Of a DNA stretch of 64,000 nucleotides, positions 41,576-52,427 are shown one piece after another. The stretch is from Stentor coeruleus (Eukaryota > Ciliophora > Heterotrichea > Heterotrichida > Stentoridae), in the NCBI GenBank assembly GCA_001970955.1, contig MPUH01000179.1:25431-89430 (forward strand). Direction: 5' to 3'. How positions within the stretch are numbered: position 1 is the first letter of the stretch; each line of letters opens with the position of its first letter. A program made the translations under genes and the position numbers. Below the pieces are notes generated by a model. It saw only the letters and a list, made by a program, of their open reading frames with translations. It did no database searches and was not told where the DNA came from.

Positions 41576-42958
41576 ATGAAAAATAGACGAGAATTTAGCG
41601 CCTCTGACCTAAATGGGAGTCTACAGATGGCTTTAGGTAAACTTGGAGCACTAGACACCCAACAAAAAGGTATTGAAGAAATCAAAGACTATCTTCGAAC
41701 ATATAAATATTCCGAAGACAAAATATCTCATTTCCTATCAAGTTTAAACCCAAACAACGAGCACATGCTTTCTCTTAACCATAAAAAAGAATTCATCAAG
41801 CTTTATGGATTAATTGGTGAAGTTTTAGAAAATGAATGCGTACCATATCTTAGGAAAATTTTTGCGGCACTGTTAAAAAAGCTAAAAGAAGCAAATCCAA
41901 GTTTAAATGAAACAATAAGCCAAAGTTATGGATCTATAATTCATAATACATTACATACTTTACCTGATTTACCTTCATCTTGTAATCAGATGACTGATAT
42001 TCTTAAGCCACTTTTTGAATGTTTATCATCATCTAATAGGCATTTACAAACAGGTGCTGGGTTGTGTGTTACAAAAATCATACAACATTCTCCTCTTGAA
42101 TGTTTACGTTATATGCTTGATAAGCTATCTTTAAAACTTGTCCAGTTGTTGTCGTTATCTAAAGCACAAGTTCAAATAATAGAAGCTATTATTAGTTTAA
42201 TTTTATCAGTAGAGCAAGACTTTGCCCCTTATGTTGAAAGGACTGTTCCAGAACTTTTAAATTGTATTAATCATGAGGATTTTAATTGTAGGAAGCAAAT
42301 GATGGATGCGTTGTATACACTTGGAGCAGTTGTTCCTAGTTCAGTTGCTCCGTTTGCTAGGGATATTATGAATGTATTAAATAGGGCTAGGACTGATAAA
42401 GTTAAACCAGTGAGAGATGCAGCGGGGGAAGCTATAAATTTATATAAGAAACTTATTCCAGATACTCCTCCGAAGGTCCAGATTGAAGTGAAATCCCCTA
42501 GAGAAGATATGAAACCTAAGTCAATATTTAAAGGCCCGGTTAATGCTAAGTTTTTCAAAGCTGCAAATAACGATTCTATAGTTGAAGCTCCAGAAAAGCC
42601 GCTAGGTAGAGAGTATCAAGCACATATTTTTGTAGAAAGTCCAAGGAGCCAAAGCCCAATGTTTAAAGAGCAAGAAAATCCACTGCCTATTGAAAAGTTT
42701 GAATTCGAAGAATCAGTCGGTGATATAAAAGAAGAAGTTCACAGTCTAGAAAAAAGTCCACATCAACTTTCCAACCAAGTTGGGGATTTGAAAAATGAGT
42801 TCTATCAATTTAAAGACCATGTGAAAATGGAACTTCATCAAATCAACCAACGACTTGGAGCCTTAGAAGAAATGATTACCACAGTTTCGCAGCTGTTTGA
42901 TGCAAAAGTTAAGCAGATTACCTGCAATCCCAACATCGCAAATCTTCTAAGAAACTAG
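41576..42958 (+). CDS. TORTIFOLIA1/SPIRAL2-like HEAT (TOG-type) protein
   Basis: 460 residues. Residues ~10-295 are HEAT repeats with the layout of the plant TORTIFOLIA1/SPIRAL2 N-terminal domain: GALDTQQKGIEEI, LKPLFECLSSSNRHLQTGAG, then KVKPVRDAAGEAINLYKKL, which matches the DKIKPVRDSM...LWKKI block closely. Plant members bind microtubules and control minus-end dynamics. A linker follows (~300-390), then a C-terminal coiled coil (~395-440). A microtubule-associated role is a good inference. Confidence 0.82.
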   Translation: MKNRREFSASDLNGSLQMALGKLGALDTQQKGIEEIKDYLRTYKYSEDKISHFLSSLNPNNEHMLSLNHKKEFIKLYGLIGEVLENECVPYLRKIFAALLKKLKEANPSLNETISQSYGSIIHNTLHTLPDLPSSCNQMTDILKPLFECLSSSNRHLQTGAGLCVTKIIQHSPLECLRYMLDKLSLKLVQLLSLSKAQVQIIEAIISLILSVEQDFAPYVERTVPELLNCINHEDFNCRKQMMDALYTLGAVVPSSVAPFARDIMNVLNRARTDKVKPVRDAAGEAINLYKKLIPDTPPKVQIEVKSPREDMKPKSIFKGPVNAKFFKAANNDSIVEAPEKPLGREYQAHIFVESPRSQSPMFKEQENPLPIEKFEFEESVGDIKEEVHSLEKSPHQLSNQVGDLKNEFYQFKDHVKMELHQINQRLGALEEMITTVSQLFDAKVKQITCNPNIANLLRN

Positions 42959-42996
42959 ATTTATCGGTATTAATCTATAAATTAAGGTTTAGCAAA

Positions 42997-44112
42997 TTAA
43001 AAATCTTTACATTCTTCTTTCAAACTGTTTTCTTTTTTAATTGGCTTATTATAATCTTCAAAATTAAGCGAATCTTTTCTAACAGTAAGTCGAGTCCAAT
43101 CGAAAATGTTATCATAACTAAAGTTTTCCCTTTCAAAAGCTTCTTTGAAACTGTTTTTAATGCTTGAATAATCAGGATTGTCTTCAAATTTTATTGATTT
43201 TGAATAAATCAGGAGATTTTTAAACTCAGCAGGCAATCCTAAGCAGAGTTCTTNGTTATCATAACTAAAGTTTTCCCTTTCAAAAGCTTCTTTGAAACTG
43301 TTTTTAATGCTTGAATAATCAGGATTGTCTTCAAACTTTATTGATTTTGAATAAATCAGGAGATTTTTAAACTCAGCAGGCAATCCTAAGCAGAGTTCTT
43401 CAGCATTTGTTGATGATTTTTTAAGGAAAATTTGTCTATATTTTTGTTCTTTAGTTGCCCCAGAAGCTCCTTGCCAAGGAAGTTTTCCTTGGATTAAATA
43501 AATTAGCATATAAGCTAGACTTTCTAAATCATCTCTTCGTGATTGTTCATATCCCATATGTGTATAAATAGAAACATATCTAGCAGTTCCTGTTAGATTT
43601 TTGCCGTCACGGAATGGAATATGTTGATTAGTTTTCCCATCGCGGTATCTTTTTGCTAGACCGAAGTCTATAGCGAAAACTACTCCGGTTTTATTCCCTA
43701 AACCTATAAGGAAATTTTCAGGTTTTATATCTCGATGAATGAAATTTTTTTCATGAATTGCTTCAAGTATGTTTAAAAGTTGTTCTGTAAGCATTAGAAC
43801 TGATTTCATTGATATTTTTCGGTTGCAAAGATGATTTAAATCTTCAAGACTTGGACCAAGGAGATCCATGACCATTATGTTATGATCACCTTCTGTACCG
43901 TACCAGTATATGCTTGGGATACCTTGAATCCCTTCTAAGATACGGTAAATTCTAGCTTCGTATTGAAGTTGTGGATGATTTATTGATTTTGATTCTAGTT
44001 TTATGGCAACTAATTCGTTTGTTTCCATGTTTACTCCTTGAAAGATTTCTCCAAATGAACCCTTGCCGATTTTGCGAGAGAGACGAAATTTTCGGCCAAA
44101 ACGTTTTTCCAT
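42997..44112 (-). CDS. Casein kinase 1 family Ser/Thr kinase
   Basis: Kinase domain from residue ~9: Gly loop [18 protein letters not shown] Lys, catalytic loop [20 protein letters not shown] (DFG), then [20 protein letters not shown] and [15 protein letters not shown], all CK1 hallmarks. The assembled reading is 371 residues but contains an N and a duplicated 49-residue block (146 nt plus N); removing it gives 322 residues, normal for a short CK1. The usual SINTH is SIYTH here. Likely active. The duplicate differs by one synonymous base (AAA/AAG). Confidence 0.93.
   Translation of the reverse strand: MEKRFGRKFRLSRKIGKGSFGEIFQGVNMETNELVAIKLESKSINHPQLQYEARIYRILEGIQGIPSIYWYGTEGDHNIMVMDLLGPSLEDLNHLCNRKISMKSVLMLTEQLLNILEAIHEKNFIHRDIKPENFLIGLGNKTGVVFAIDFGLAKRYRDGKTNQHIPFRDGKNLTGTARYVSIYTHMGYEQSRRDDLESLAYMLIYLIQGKLPWQGASGATKEQKYRQIFLKKSSTNAEELCLGLPAEFKNLLIYSKSIKFEDNPDYSSIKNSFKEAFERENFSYDNXELCLGLPAEFKNLLIYSKSIKFEDNPDYSSIKNSFKEAFERENFSYDNIFDWTRLTVRKDSLNFEDYNKPIKKENSLKEECKDF
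43108..43400. repeat. Assembly gap (N at 43254) with duplicated 146-nt flanks
   Basis: 43108-43253 and 43255-43400 are direct copies differing at one base. They lie inside the casein kinase 1 gene, where the copy stays in frame and so hides as an inserted repeat in the protein. Confidence 0.92.
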
Positions 44113-44213
44113 TAAATATAGTTATATTAAGGTGTTTGTTAGAAATTATTATATAAGAAAATGAAAATTTTTAATGTCATGAATGCTTTTAATGTAAATG
44201 AAATGAATTTCTT

Positions 44214-44912
44214 CTATTGAACCTCACTAGACCATAACACAATATTTTCATTTATCAAACCTAAAAGTTTTTCAGTCTCTTTCCTTATCTGGCCTTCAAC
44301 TCCACTTAAATCAGCTAAGCCATCCTGATAAGCCATTCTTGCAATCAGTAGAGCTCTATCTGAACTTTTCATAATTTCATAGAAAAATACAGAAAAGTTT
44401 AGTGCTAAAGATAATCTTAATGGATTTGTAGGAGGGAGTTCAGAAAGGACTATTTCTGAAGCTTGTTCATATGCAAAAAAAGCGTTTTGTACAGCATTTA
44501 TTCCATAATGATCTTTATTTTCTGGTACACAATGATATTCTGCTTGATAACGAAAATAATCACCTTTGGTTTTTAAATAAAAGGCTTTGAAATCAATTGA
44601 CTTTACAACTTTCAACTGAAAATCAGCTATCATAAATACTTCTTTGCATATCTCTTCCATTTCATCTTCTAGTTTTTTTCGATACCAGGAAATAACTTTG
44701 CTTTTTCCAGGTTCTTTTTTTTCTAGTATATATACAGGATGCCAAACATTTCTTCTGCTTTGAATAATTTTTTTATAACAATTATAAAAACACGTTCTCT
44801 CATTAACAGAAAGTTCTTTTGAAGTACAATACTTTAAATGCAACCTAATATCTTCATATCTTTCAGTATCTTCAACTAAAGCCAATAGAAATTCATAATT
44901 TTCTTTAATCAT
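44214..44912 (-). CDS. 14-3-3 family protein, divergent
   Basis: 232 residues. Family blocks: FYNCYKKIIQSRRNVW (equivalent to AYKNVVGARRSSWR), FYLKTKGDYFRYQAEY and LALNFSVFFYEIM. The basic pocket that holds phosphopeptides in 14-3-3 (Lys, Arg and the Arg-Tyr pair) is kept. The first helices are diverged, and the protein is slightly short of the usual 245-250. It lies ~100 bp from the CK1 gene on the same strand; a functional link is speculative. Dimerisation regions are less conserved, so partner choice may differ. Confidence 0.88.
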   Translation of the reverse strand: MIKENYEFLLALVEDTERYEDIRLHLKYCTSKELSVNERTCFYNCYKKIIQSRRNVWHPVYILEKKEPGKSKVISWYRKKLEDEMEEICKEVFMIADFQLKVVKSIDFKAFYLKTKGDYFRYQAEYHCVPENKDHYGINAVQNAFFAYEQASEIVLSELPPTNPLRLSLALNFSVFFYEIMKSSDRALLIARMAYQDGLADLSGVEGQIRKETEKLLGLINENIVLWSSEVQ

Positions 44913-45158
44913 TTTTTTATAACTTTATTATATTTTAAAGTTAAATTTTATGATAACAACCAACTAATTTCAGTATCTATTTATCTAATTTTAAATCTTT
45001 AAATCATCAATACATAAAATCAATCTCATCTAGCTCTAATATCTATAATTTCCTAATTAAATAATACAATAAAAATAGTCTTATTGTCTTTATAGCCTCT
45101 AAAAAATTCTTATAAAATGATTAAAAAAATTTAGCCTGTATATCAATCCTAAATTTCC

Positions 45159-46664
45159 TTAACTGTCACAAAATCTTTTCCCATTGTATTTCTTATATTT
45201 TTCAGAATTAAAACTTTTTTTTGATCTATAAAACTGTTTACTTTTATTATTCATTGAAATAGAATTTTCACTACTCCTGCTTTGATTTCTTTTTCTAGCA
45301 TGTGAATATTTTTTTGAACTTGTCCAACTTTGTGACTGACTAGAATTACTAGATGAGCGTGAATTTTGAGAAGATGAACAATTTGAACTTATAGGTGATA
45401 ATGATGTAAAAGATTTAGATTTTTCAGATAATGAATGAGAACTTCTATCTGTTAATTGAGTAAACCTTGACTTTTTTTTATTAGTTTGTATTGTGTCTAT
45501 GTTGACTGAGGATTTTTGTTGTTCGCTGTTATTTGGATTTAATTTCGGCTGTTCTTCTTTATTTACGATTTCTCTTTCTGGTGTTTGAGATGTGAATCTT
45601 GACCGACCTCTTCTGTTAATTTTCTTTTGTATTTCTTGTTCTATTTTTTCTTCTTCAGAATCTCCACTTGATTTACTAGATTTATCAATACTATCAAGTT
45701 TTATCCCATGCTTCCAAAGTTCATAATTCCTTGCATACAATTTGTTTTTCCATCTACTAAAAAACTTAGGCTTAAATCTCTTAGCACATCTCCAAACTGA
45801 ATCAAAATTGCAACTACTTACAAAACTATGTGTAATAGCTAAAGTATCTGTTATATTTAAAACTGCATACCACCAATTACTTGGAATATAAACTAAATCT
45901 CCAGGTCTTTGCATAAAAATAAAAGGTGTTATTCCATATTTTACAGTGATTTTTGGAAGGACATCTCTGAACCAGAAAAAAGATTCAGCATTTTCTGATC
46001 CTTCAAATAATCTTGGGTTTTTTATTAATAAAGGGGATATATTTGGTGGAAATAAAGCCCAAAGTTTATACCCAACAATACTTGCATTCCAAGCAGATGT
46101 GCTAAGCTGATTTTTATTTATTTTAGTTCCAGATCTTTTAGGCCCAATAAGAAGCCATCTATAAGAGGGGCGGTTTTTAATACCTTCAAATAAATCATCA
46201 GGGAAATATTTTGGTACCCAATAATCACTTAGTAAATCAGGGCATTTTCTATCAAAATTATCATCGGAAATGTAAAGGGGATTATCATCTATTTGAGTGT
46301 TGAGATATTCAATAAAATGCTTAGTTTTCAACATTATATTTGAGCCTGTGTCAGTGTTACCACATTGTAATTTTGAGTCTGGAAATTTTGATGTTAAATA
46401 CTAGATAGATGTTACTGAAAAAGACCATTTGATAAATGCAGGCCAGAGAATGATTTCGTTTGTAATTATCAAGGGTCGGTTGGCTGCTTCATAACTCATT
46501 CGGAATTCGTCTATTGAAAGACTAAGCGAATCACGTCTTTCTACGGTTTCTTTACATTCAAAAGCTTTTTCAGTAAAGTCACTAGCATATGCTTTGTGTT
46601 TTTGCCAGTCCTCAGGGGAGAAATCGCTACGATGCAATTTTTTGGCTTTTAATATCTTTTCCAT
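45159..46664 (-). CDS. JMJD6-like JmjC protein lacking iron ligands (predicted pseudoenzyme)
   Basis: 496 residues after removing a 15-nt intron; exons are 46664-46416 and 46400-45159. It aligns along JMJD6, including SPLYI-like, YRWLLIGPKRSGT, LSTSAWNASIVGYKLW and IPSNWWYAVLN blocks. The Fe(II) ligands of JMJD6 (HxD and a distal His) are replaced: NKN at ~178-180 and Tyr at ~261. The 2-oxoglutarate contacts Thr (~175), Lys (~195) and Thr (~273) remain at the right spacing. It should therefore lack oxygenase activity. The C-terminal ~150 residues are Ser/Arg-rich, as JMJD6 also has a Ser-rich tail, suggesting RNA-processing links. Confidence 0.88.
46401..46415 (-). other. 15-nt intron in JMJD6-like gene
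   Basis: Minus strand GTAACATCTATCTAG, phase 0, after codon 83. Reading resumes YLTSKFPDSKLQCG, which matches the JMJD6 region YRNQKFKCG. T9 and A10 are conserved. Confidence 0.95.
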
Positions 46665-46730
46665 TATACTAGGGATAGGGATTTATAATTGGAAGAATTA
46701 CTCAATAACACTAAGATTATCTTATCTAAA

Positions 46731-48467
46731 CTATCTTCTATGAGAATAAATAAGCTCAAATCTATTAATGTTCTCACTAGCTTCTGGATTTTCAATAGGG
46801 AAAAGTGGATCAAGGACAATTGAAAACGCATCATTTAGCATAGCAGGTATCAAAGACNGAGAATAAATAAGCTCAAATCTATTAATGTTCTCACTAGCTT
46901 CTGGATTTTCAATAGGGAAAAGCGGATCAAGGACAATTGAAAACGCATCATTTAGCATAGCAGGTATCAAAGATGCTAAATACTGTCCACTTAAAGCCAA
47001 GCAAGGATTTGTATTAACTTCCAAAAGCCACGGGTTATAAATTTCATCAAGCATAAAATCATACCCTAAAATCTCAAAAGTATGATTTCTTTTACGAGTA
47101 TCCAATTTCTTATAAGTAGCTTTAATAGTATCTTGAACAATTTTCCTTATTTTCGGATAAACAATAACCTTAAAATTAATCTTATTTGGAAGTTGAGTGT
47201 TTATAAACTCTTGGAATTCATCATAAGAAAGTTTATTCCCATCTTCAAATCGTCCATAGTTTGGAGAGTTTTTTTGAACAGCATCATTAGTCAAATGAAT
47301 AAACCGATCTTTAATATTAGTCATATTAAACTCTTGACATGAAGTTCTCATATATCCTTCTTTATAAAAATATGCATTAAATAGTCCATTTACAATTGTA
47401 ACAAGTGTATAACATCTAATATCAAATTTTCTATTCAAATAAAGCATAGGTTTATATAAGTATTTTTGGACAATATAAGTTCTTTTTAAAGATCCCATGC
47501 TAACTTTTTCATCAACTGCTTTACTAACTTCATCAATACTTGAACATACAGTAATACCAATACCTCTATTTGTTGATTCTCCAGGTTTTACAATCCAACA
47601 ATTATTAAGATGAGGATCATTAGGAATTTCTCTTTGGAACTCATTGAATTTTTTAACAAAATCAGCAAAGGCAGGGTCTTTTGACCCATCTTGAATATGA
47701 AACGTTAAAGGAATATATTTAAAAGGATTTTCTCCAGCAGACTTGTAATAAGCTGTCATGTTATAAAACAACCTTTTTTTTGAAGCTAACTCTTTATTCC
47801 ATTCAAGTTTATTGTAAATTCTGACTTTCATTCGATCTTGAGGCTGAGATGAAGTATCTCCTTCATACGAGTAAATTTGCCGCGTATCATCATTTTTCTT
47901 TGGTTTTCTCTCACTTCCTGAAGGTATTAAGTCAAACATTGATTGTTCTTTTACTTGGGTCCAAATCAGATTTGCGGAATGCGGAGTGAAAGTTTTAATC
48001 CATCCTGACTTTTTACTTAAAATATTCCTGACAAGTGTATCATTATTGCCAGGACCAACAAAAAACTTATAGCTTAAGTCAATAGCTGATTTTTTCTCAA
48101 GTGCTGATGTCGAGCTTAAAATTGGTAAATTCGTACGCTGAGTTTCTTTTAGTCCTTGAGTGCTTTTAAAGTCAGTCGATGTAGTATATTTACCCAGTTT
48201 ACGTTCTCGTCTTGTTTTTTCAATGTTTACACTAACACCTCTTAGTTTATTCGTACTACCTGATACCAAACTTGTTGCAGCAGGTTTAAAAGTAGAGGCT
48301 CGAGTTTCAGGTAAGTTTTTTTTGAACTCTTCCATAAACTTACGATCTTTGTCCGGGAGTTTATTTTTGTTTTGTTTACTGTCTAGAAAATTTGACCCTT
48401 TAGCAGCCTTTTTCGAAACTTTCGAAGGGAATTCATCGATGACGAAATTGTTTAAATCTGACGACAT
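46731..48467 (-). CDS. Tubulin tyrosine ligase-like (TTLL) enzyme
   Basis: ATP-grasp ligase of the TTL family, which adds amino acids (often Glu or Gly) to tubulin. Blocks: CWIVKPGESTNRGIGI, KFDIRCYTLV, GYMRTS, HLTNDAVQK, FEILGYDFMLD and WLLEVNTNPCL. The ATP-binding Lys, Arg and Glu-Asn residues are kept, so it is likely active. The N-terminal ~150 residues are basic and disordered. The assembled frame of 578 contains an N and a duplicated 39-residue block; the true length is ~539. Which TTLL subtype cannot be told by eye. Confidence 0.93.
   Translation of the reverse strand: MSSDLNNFVIDEFPSKVSKKAAKGSNFLDSKQNKNKLPDKDRKFMEEFKKNLPETRASTFKPAATSLVSGSTNKLRGVSVNIEKTRRERKLGKYTTSTDFKSTQGLKETQRTNLPILSSTSALEKKSAIDLSYKFFVGPGNNDTLVRNILSKKSGWIKTFTPHSANLIWTQVKEQSMFDLIPSGSERKPKKNDDTRQIYSYEGDTSSQPQDRMKVRIYNKLEWNKELASKKRLFYNMTAYYKSAGENPFKYIPLTFHIQDGSKDPAFADFVKKFNEFQREIPNDPHLNNCWIVKPGESTNRGIGITVCSSIDEVSKAVDEKVSMGSLKRTYIVQKYLYKPMLYLNRKFDIRCYTLVTIVNGLFNAYFYKEGYMRTSCQEFNMTNIKDRFIHLTNDAVQKNSPNYGRFEDGNKLSYDEFQEFINTQLPNKINFKVIVYPKIRKIVQDTIKATYKKLDTRKRNHTFEILGYDFMLDEIYNPWLLEVNTNPCLALSGQYLASLIPAMLNDAFSIVLDPLFPIENPEASENINRFELIYSXSLIPAMLNDAFSIVLDPLFPIENPEASENINRFELIYSHRR
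46742..46974. repeat. Assembly gap (N at 46858) with duplicated 116-nt flanks
   Basis: 46742-46857 and 46859-46974 are direct copies with two differences (one at the base next to the N). The block lies near the 3' end of the TTLL gene and duplicates 39 codons in the apparent protein. Confidence 0.92.
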
Positions 48468-48625
48468 ATATAAAGATTTCGATTAAATCTCTAGGAAAAC
48501 ATTAACATTGTTGTTATTGATTCGTATGATTATATTCAGTAAAGTATTTTGTTATATAAACTATAATTCATAAATGACTTTTTTAGATGTACAATTGTAT
48601 TAATATTAAAAAAAATTATAAGTTC

Positions 48626-49930
48626 ATGTCAAAAAGTCCTATTAGTAGTAGAAAAAAAGTATTTTTAACTCAAGATGAGTCTGTTGGTTTAGAACAAATG
48701 AAATCCAAGCATAATCCTGAGCTTACTAACCCAACACAAGAACTTAGTAATCTTAAAAAAAAATACGACACTGTTAAACAAGAGAATATTAAAAAAACAA
48801 TATATCTTGATTGGCTTAGGGGAAAAGTTTATGATTTAAAGTCAACTGCTAATGCTATAAAGTCAGACATGCAAACTTTTCAAACAAAGTCTGAGGATTA
48901 TGAACAGGAAATAGAAAAAGCAAAGCATTTGTTAAACCAGGAACTTGAGTTGAAAAAAGTTTATGAACATATGCTTTCAAGAAATAAGTCAGAAGGAACA
49001 CAATTAGATATAAAAGTCAATAAGTTCAGTGAAAACCTTAAATCTGCTAAACTTCGCATGGATGCTCAGAATGAAAAAGCTAGAAAAACTAAAGATCATA
49101 AGTTTAATGTTAAGTGGATGATGAAAGAACTTAAAGAAACTTTAGAAGAAGATACAAAAAAACATATAGCTCATATATCGTCACTGGAGAATAATATAGT
49201 AAATAGAAGAGAAATCATAAGAAGGTATGATGAAAGGACAAAGCGCCAAGCTGAAATAGTTGAACTTGCTGCAAGGCAGGATCGCGAATCACATGAAAAA
49301 TCAATTCGTGAAGAAATTATTTTAAACAAACTCCTTTACGATGTTTTAGTCCTGAAGGAAAAAAATGATAAAAAGGCAGGACTGGAAATAGAAAATGCAT
49401 TCCAAGACATCAAAACAAAAACAGGATTTACAAATCCAAGAGAAATCCTTGGTAAATTTATGAGTAGAGAAGATACTCACAACCGGTTAATAGATTCAGT
49501 AGAAAAAGCAGAAACTACATTGGATGAGATGAAAAAACAATACTATGAATTCAGAGATCAACTTAAAAATCTTTTATTAGTCACTGATGAAGGAAATGAA
49601 AACTTAGAATCTACAGAAAACCACGATAAAGTTACAGAAGCTTATAAACAACTAGAGAAAATAAATGAACAACAAAGAAAATCCTCAACGATTTTCCATG
49701 ATGTAGTCAAATGGTCAAAGAAAATATCAGAAAAACTTGAAATCAAACCTTCTGACAAAATAGAATCAAATATCCAACTTGTATCGAAAAAAATTTCTGA
49801 ACTTACAGAACGCTGCAAATTAAACAAAGAAGAGTTTGATGAAAATATATTAGCTTATGATAAGAAAAAAACAAGAGAATTAGTTAGAGAAATTTATGCT
49901 GAAGTCACTCCTCGTAAATCTTCACTTTAA
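48626..49930 (+). CDS. Coiled-coil protein, outer-dynein-arm docking-like (ODAD3/CCDC151 type)
   Basis: 434 residues if started at MSKSPISSRKK (48626); an upstream in-frame ATG at 48587 adds 13 residues that look like leader. Nearly all coiled coil. The stretch ENAFQDIKTKTGFTNPREIL followed by GKFMSREDTHNRL closely resembles the AFxxIKxATGVxDxxEVxxRFxxQxxT motif of the CCDC151/ODAD3 and CCDC63/114 docking proteins of cilia. This would place it on axonemal doublets. The assignment rests on that motif. Confidence 0.65.
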   Translation: MSKSPISSRKKVFLTQDESVGLEQMKSKHNPELTNPTQELSNLKKKYDTVKQENIKKTIYLDWLRGKVYDLKSTANAIKSDMQTFQTKSEDYEQEIEKAKHLLNQELELKKVYEHMLSRNKSEGTQLDIKVNKFSENLKSAKLRMDAQNEKARKTKDHKFNVKWMMKELKETLEEDTKKHIAHISSLENNIVNRREIIRRYDERTKRQAEIVELAARQDRESHEKSIREEIILNKLLYDVLVLKEKNDKKAGLEIENAFQDIKTKTGFTNPREILGKFMSREDTHNRLIDSVEKAETTLDEMKKQYYEFRDQLKNLLLVTDEGNENLESTENHDKVTEAYKQLEKINEQQRKSSTIFHDVVKWSKKISEKLEIKPSDKIESNIQLVSKKISELTERCKLNKEEFDENILAYDKKKTRELVREIYAEVTPRKSSL

Positions 49931-49951
49931 TATTTTAGGTTTTAATAAAGT

Positions 49952-52360
49952 ATGAATGATGGATTAGGCTATCGAACTCAACAGTTTATAGGAGAATTAA
50001 AAGACATTGTCGCAGGAGGAGTACGAGTTTCATATTGGGTTTCAGCTTTTAACCCAGAAATAGTTCAAGATAATAAAGCTTTGTTGTACGGTTATACAGA
50101 TAAAGAAAATCTAGAAGTTCAAACTAGTGGGTTGTTTGATTTAGATAAACTTACATTTGGTGTAAGGCTTTTTCATATAAATAATCAAGCTAAAGTTTGG
50201 GACTCACATGATGGTAAAATAGTTCTCATAGCTTTTATTGACTCCATAACTGAAAACATTATAAAAACATTGGAGCAGTGGGATTCTTCATTTGATCATC
50301 GCTTTGAATTCTATGCTTTAGTCTTTCAGAAAAAAGCTAAACTACCTAATTTCACGAATATACATGTTAAAAAAGGTAATAAAGATCATGAAGAATTGTT
50401 TTGTGTTAAAAAATATCCACATTTGACGGTTTTGCAAAACTCAAATGAAGTATTTAGTGGCGAATTAGAAAATTTTTCTTTGGTGGAGTTTGGGAAAATA
50501 CTTGATGAGTTTCCTTTAATAGAAGCTTTGCAGATTTATAAAGGACATGCACCAGAAGATTTAGAGATATTTAATGAAAAAATCCAAGAAAATAAGATAA
50601 TTCCATTAAAAGGACTGACAGTGATTGATTTTTATGTATCAAATATGGTTATGATTGATAAGACAGAGAAGATTAAAGAAAATGGGATAAAAGTATTACA
50701 GATTTATGCTGGAGAAGAAAATTATAAAGGAACAGCAAAATATTCTCTTTCTGGTAAGGGAATTAACCATAGTACAGCTAAAAAATTACAGGTTATTGAG
50801 TTTCCTACTACAATTATTTGTAATAATACTGGGATTTTATGGAAAGGAAATAGACAATTTGTTAATTTTGACAGTATTTTGGAGAGTGTTATTGAAAAAA
50901 CTGAAATCACTAACAAGAATGAACAAACGTTAGAAGATATAGTGTTTTGTGTAGTAGAAGAATTAGAACAAGAAAAAGAAAATGTTGAAGGTTTTAGAAA
51001 TATTAGAGTAGATGTGAGGATTTTTATTGAATACGATGTGACTAGAGAAAAAATATACCCAAGCAAATTTAGAAGTAATATTGTTGCTTATTGTCAGGAT
51101 GAAAATCAAGAAAATATTATAAAAAATTTTGCTGATAATTTAAAGAAGAAATTTCCTATGGTTGCATATGAGCTTATAAAATCCCATAATGTATTTTCTG
51201 GGTTATTAACAGAATTACAAGAAAATGATGAACATTTAGTACAACCTTATAAATCTTTAGCACATCTTCAAAAATCTTTAATGCAACCTGATGCAACACC
51301 CAAAGAAGTAAAAAATGATACAAATAAAATAACCAGAATAAAAGAGTAAAATTTAATCAGAAAAAATCGCAAATTACAAGCGGAAATTCAAGAACTTCAA
51401 GAACAATTAAAATCTTTACAGACTGAATTAGATTCTAAATCTTTTTTAATAGAAAAGCAGAAAAAACAGATTTTAGATTATAAATCTGACACTTTATCTA
51501 AGCTTAGAGACAAAGTTACCACAATGGTTGAAGAAAAAGTAAAAGTTGATATCGAACTAGAAGAAAAAAACAAGTCAATTCGCGAACTTCAACAAAGAAT
51601 CGCTTCACTAAAGAAACAAATTGAAGAATCAGATGAAATCAACATGAAACGAGATGGGCAATTAACATCTTTAATAAACAAAATAAAATCCCAAGAACAT
51701 GAAATAAAAGATTTAAGAGGAGACATAAACAAAAAATCTAATGCTGTATCAACACTTCAAGGAGAAGTAACTGAACTTAGACCTTCAAAAGATGCGATGG
51801 CTATCCTGGAAAAGCAAAGTAAAATGATTGAAGACTTTAAAAAAAAAGTTTATAGTAAAGAAAGTGAAATCACTGTATTAAAAAATCTTATCAAATCTAT
51901 TCAAATTCAATATACTGCAAGTCCTGATATAAGTAGATCTCCAAAACGTTTACCAGCTATAAGTTCAAGTAGGGCAGGAGTTTCTTCAAAGTTATCTTTA
52001 GTTTCTAATTCAACATCAATTCATCATTCATCAGTTTTTAAAGATTTCTCAGGGGAAACAGATGAATCATTTATAAATTATCAAGAAAAGCTTATAGAGA
52101 AAGAAAGAGAAAATGAGGAACTTAGAGAACACTTAAGATTGATAACTGAAGTTAAAAACAGAAAAGATGAAGCCTATGCTGAAATACAAGAAAGAAATAT
52201 GATGAAAAATGAAGAAAAACTCATGAAGAAGTTCTTGAAGGCAGAAGCAGAAATAAAAAAACATGAAGAGGAAAATATAAAAAATGCTCAAAATCTAAAG
52301 AAAGGCAAGGGAAAAGCACAGGGAAAATCTTCCGCTAAAGTAGGAGTTAAGAAAAAATAA
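49952..52360 (+). CDS. Thioredoxin-like/coiled-coil fusion protein of unknown function
   Basis: 797 residues from exons 49952-51345 and 51361-52360. The first ~460 residues are globular and beta/alpha mixed (VKKYPHLTVLQNSNEVFSGE suggests a thioredoxin-like strand-helix pattern without CxxC). The intron leads directly into a ~150-residue coiled coil (KLQAEIQELQEQLKSLQTEL), then a Ser-rich segment, then a second coiled coil with a Lys-rich tail. The intron lies close to the border between globular part and rod. It starts 21 bp after the ODAD-like gene. Function unknown; cilium or cortex is possible. Confidence 0.7.
51346..51360 (+). other. 15-nt intron in thioredoxin-like/coiled-coil gene
   Basis: GTAAAATTTAATCAG, phase 2: GA joins A AAA AAT. 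It links two long open frames that would otherwise be read as separate genes. T9 and A10 are conserved; it ends CAG. Confidence 0.92.
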
Positions 52361-52427
52361 TATTTTAAACATAATCAGGATAAGAAATATAATTCTTGAA
52401 AAAACCTAAGAAAATAATATTATCTAA

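Noticed and set aside
51524-52360. Apparent separate coiled-coil gene
   Set aside because: A 15-nt intron at 51346-51360 joins it in frame to the gene starting at 49952.
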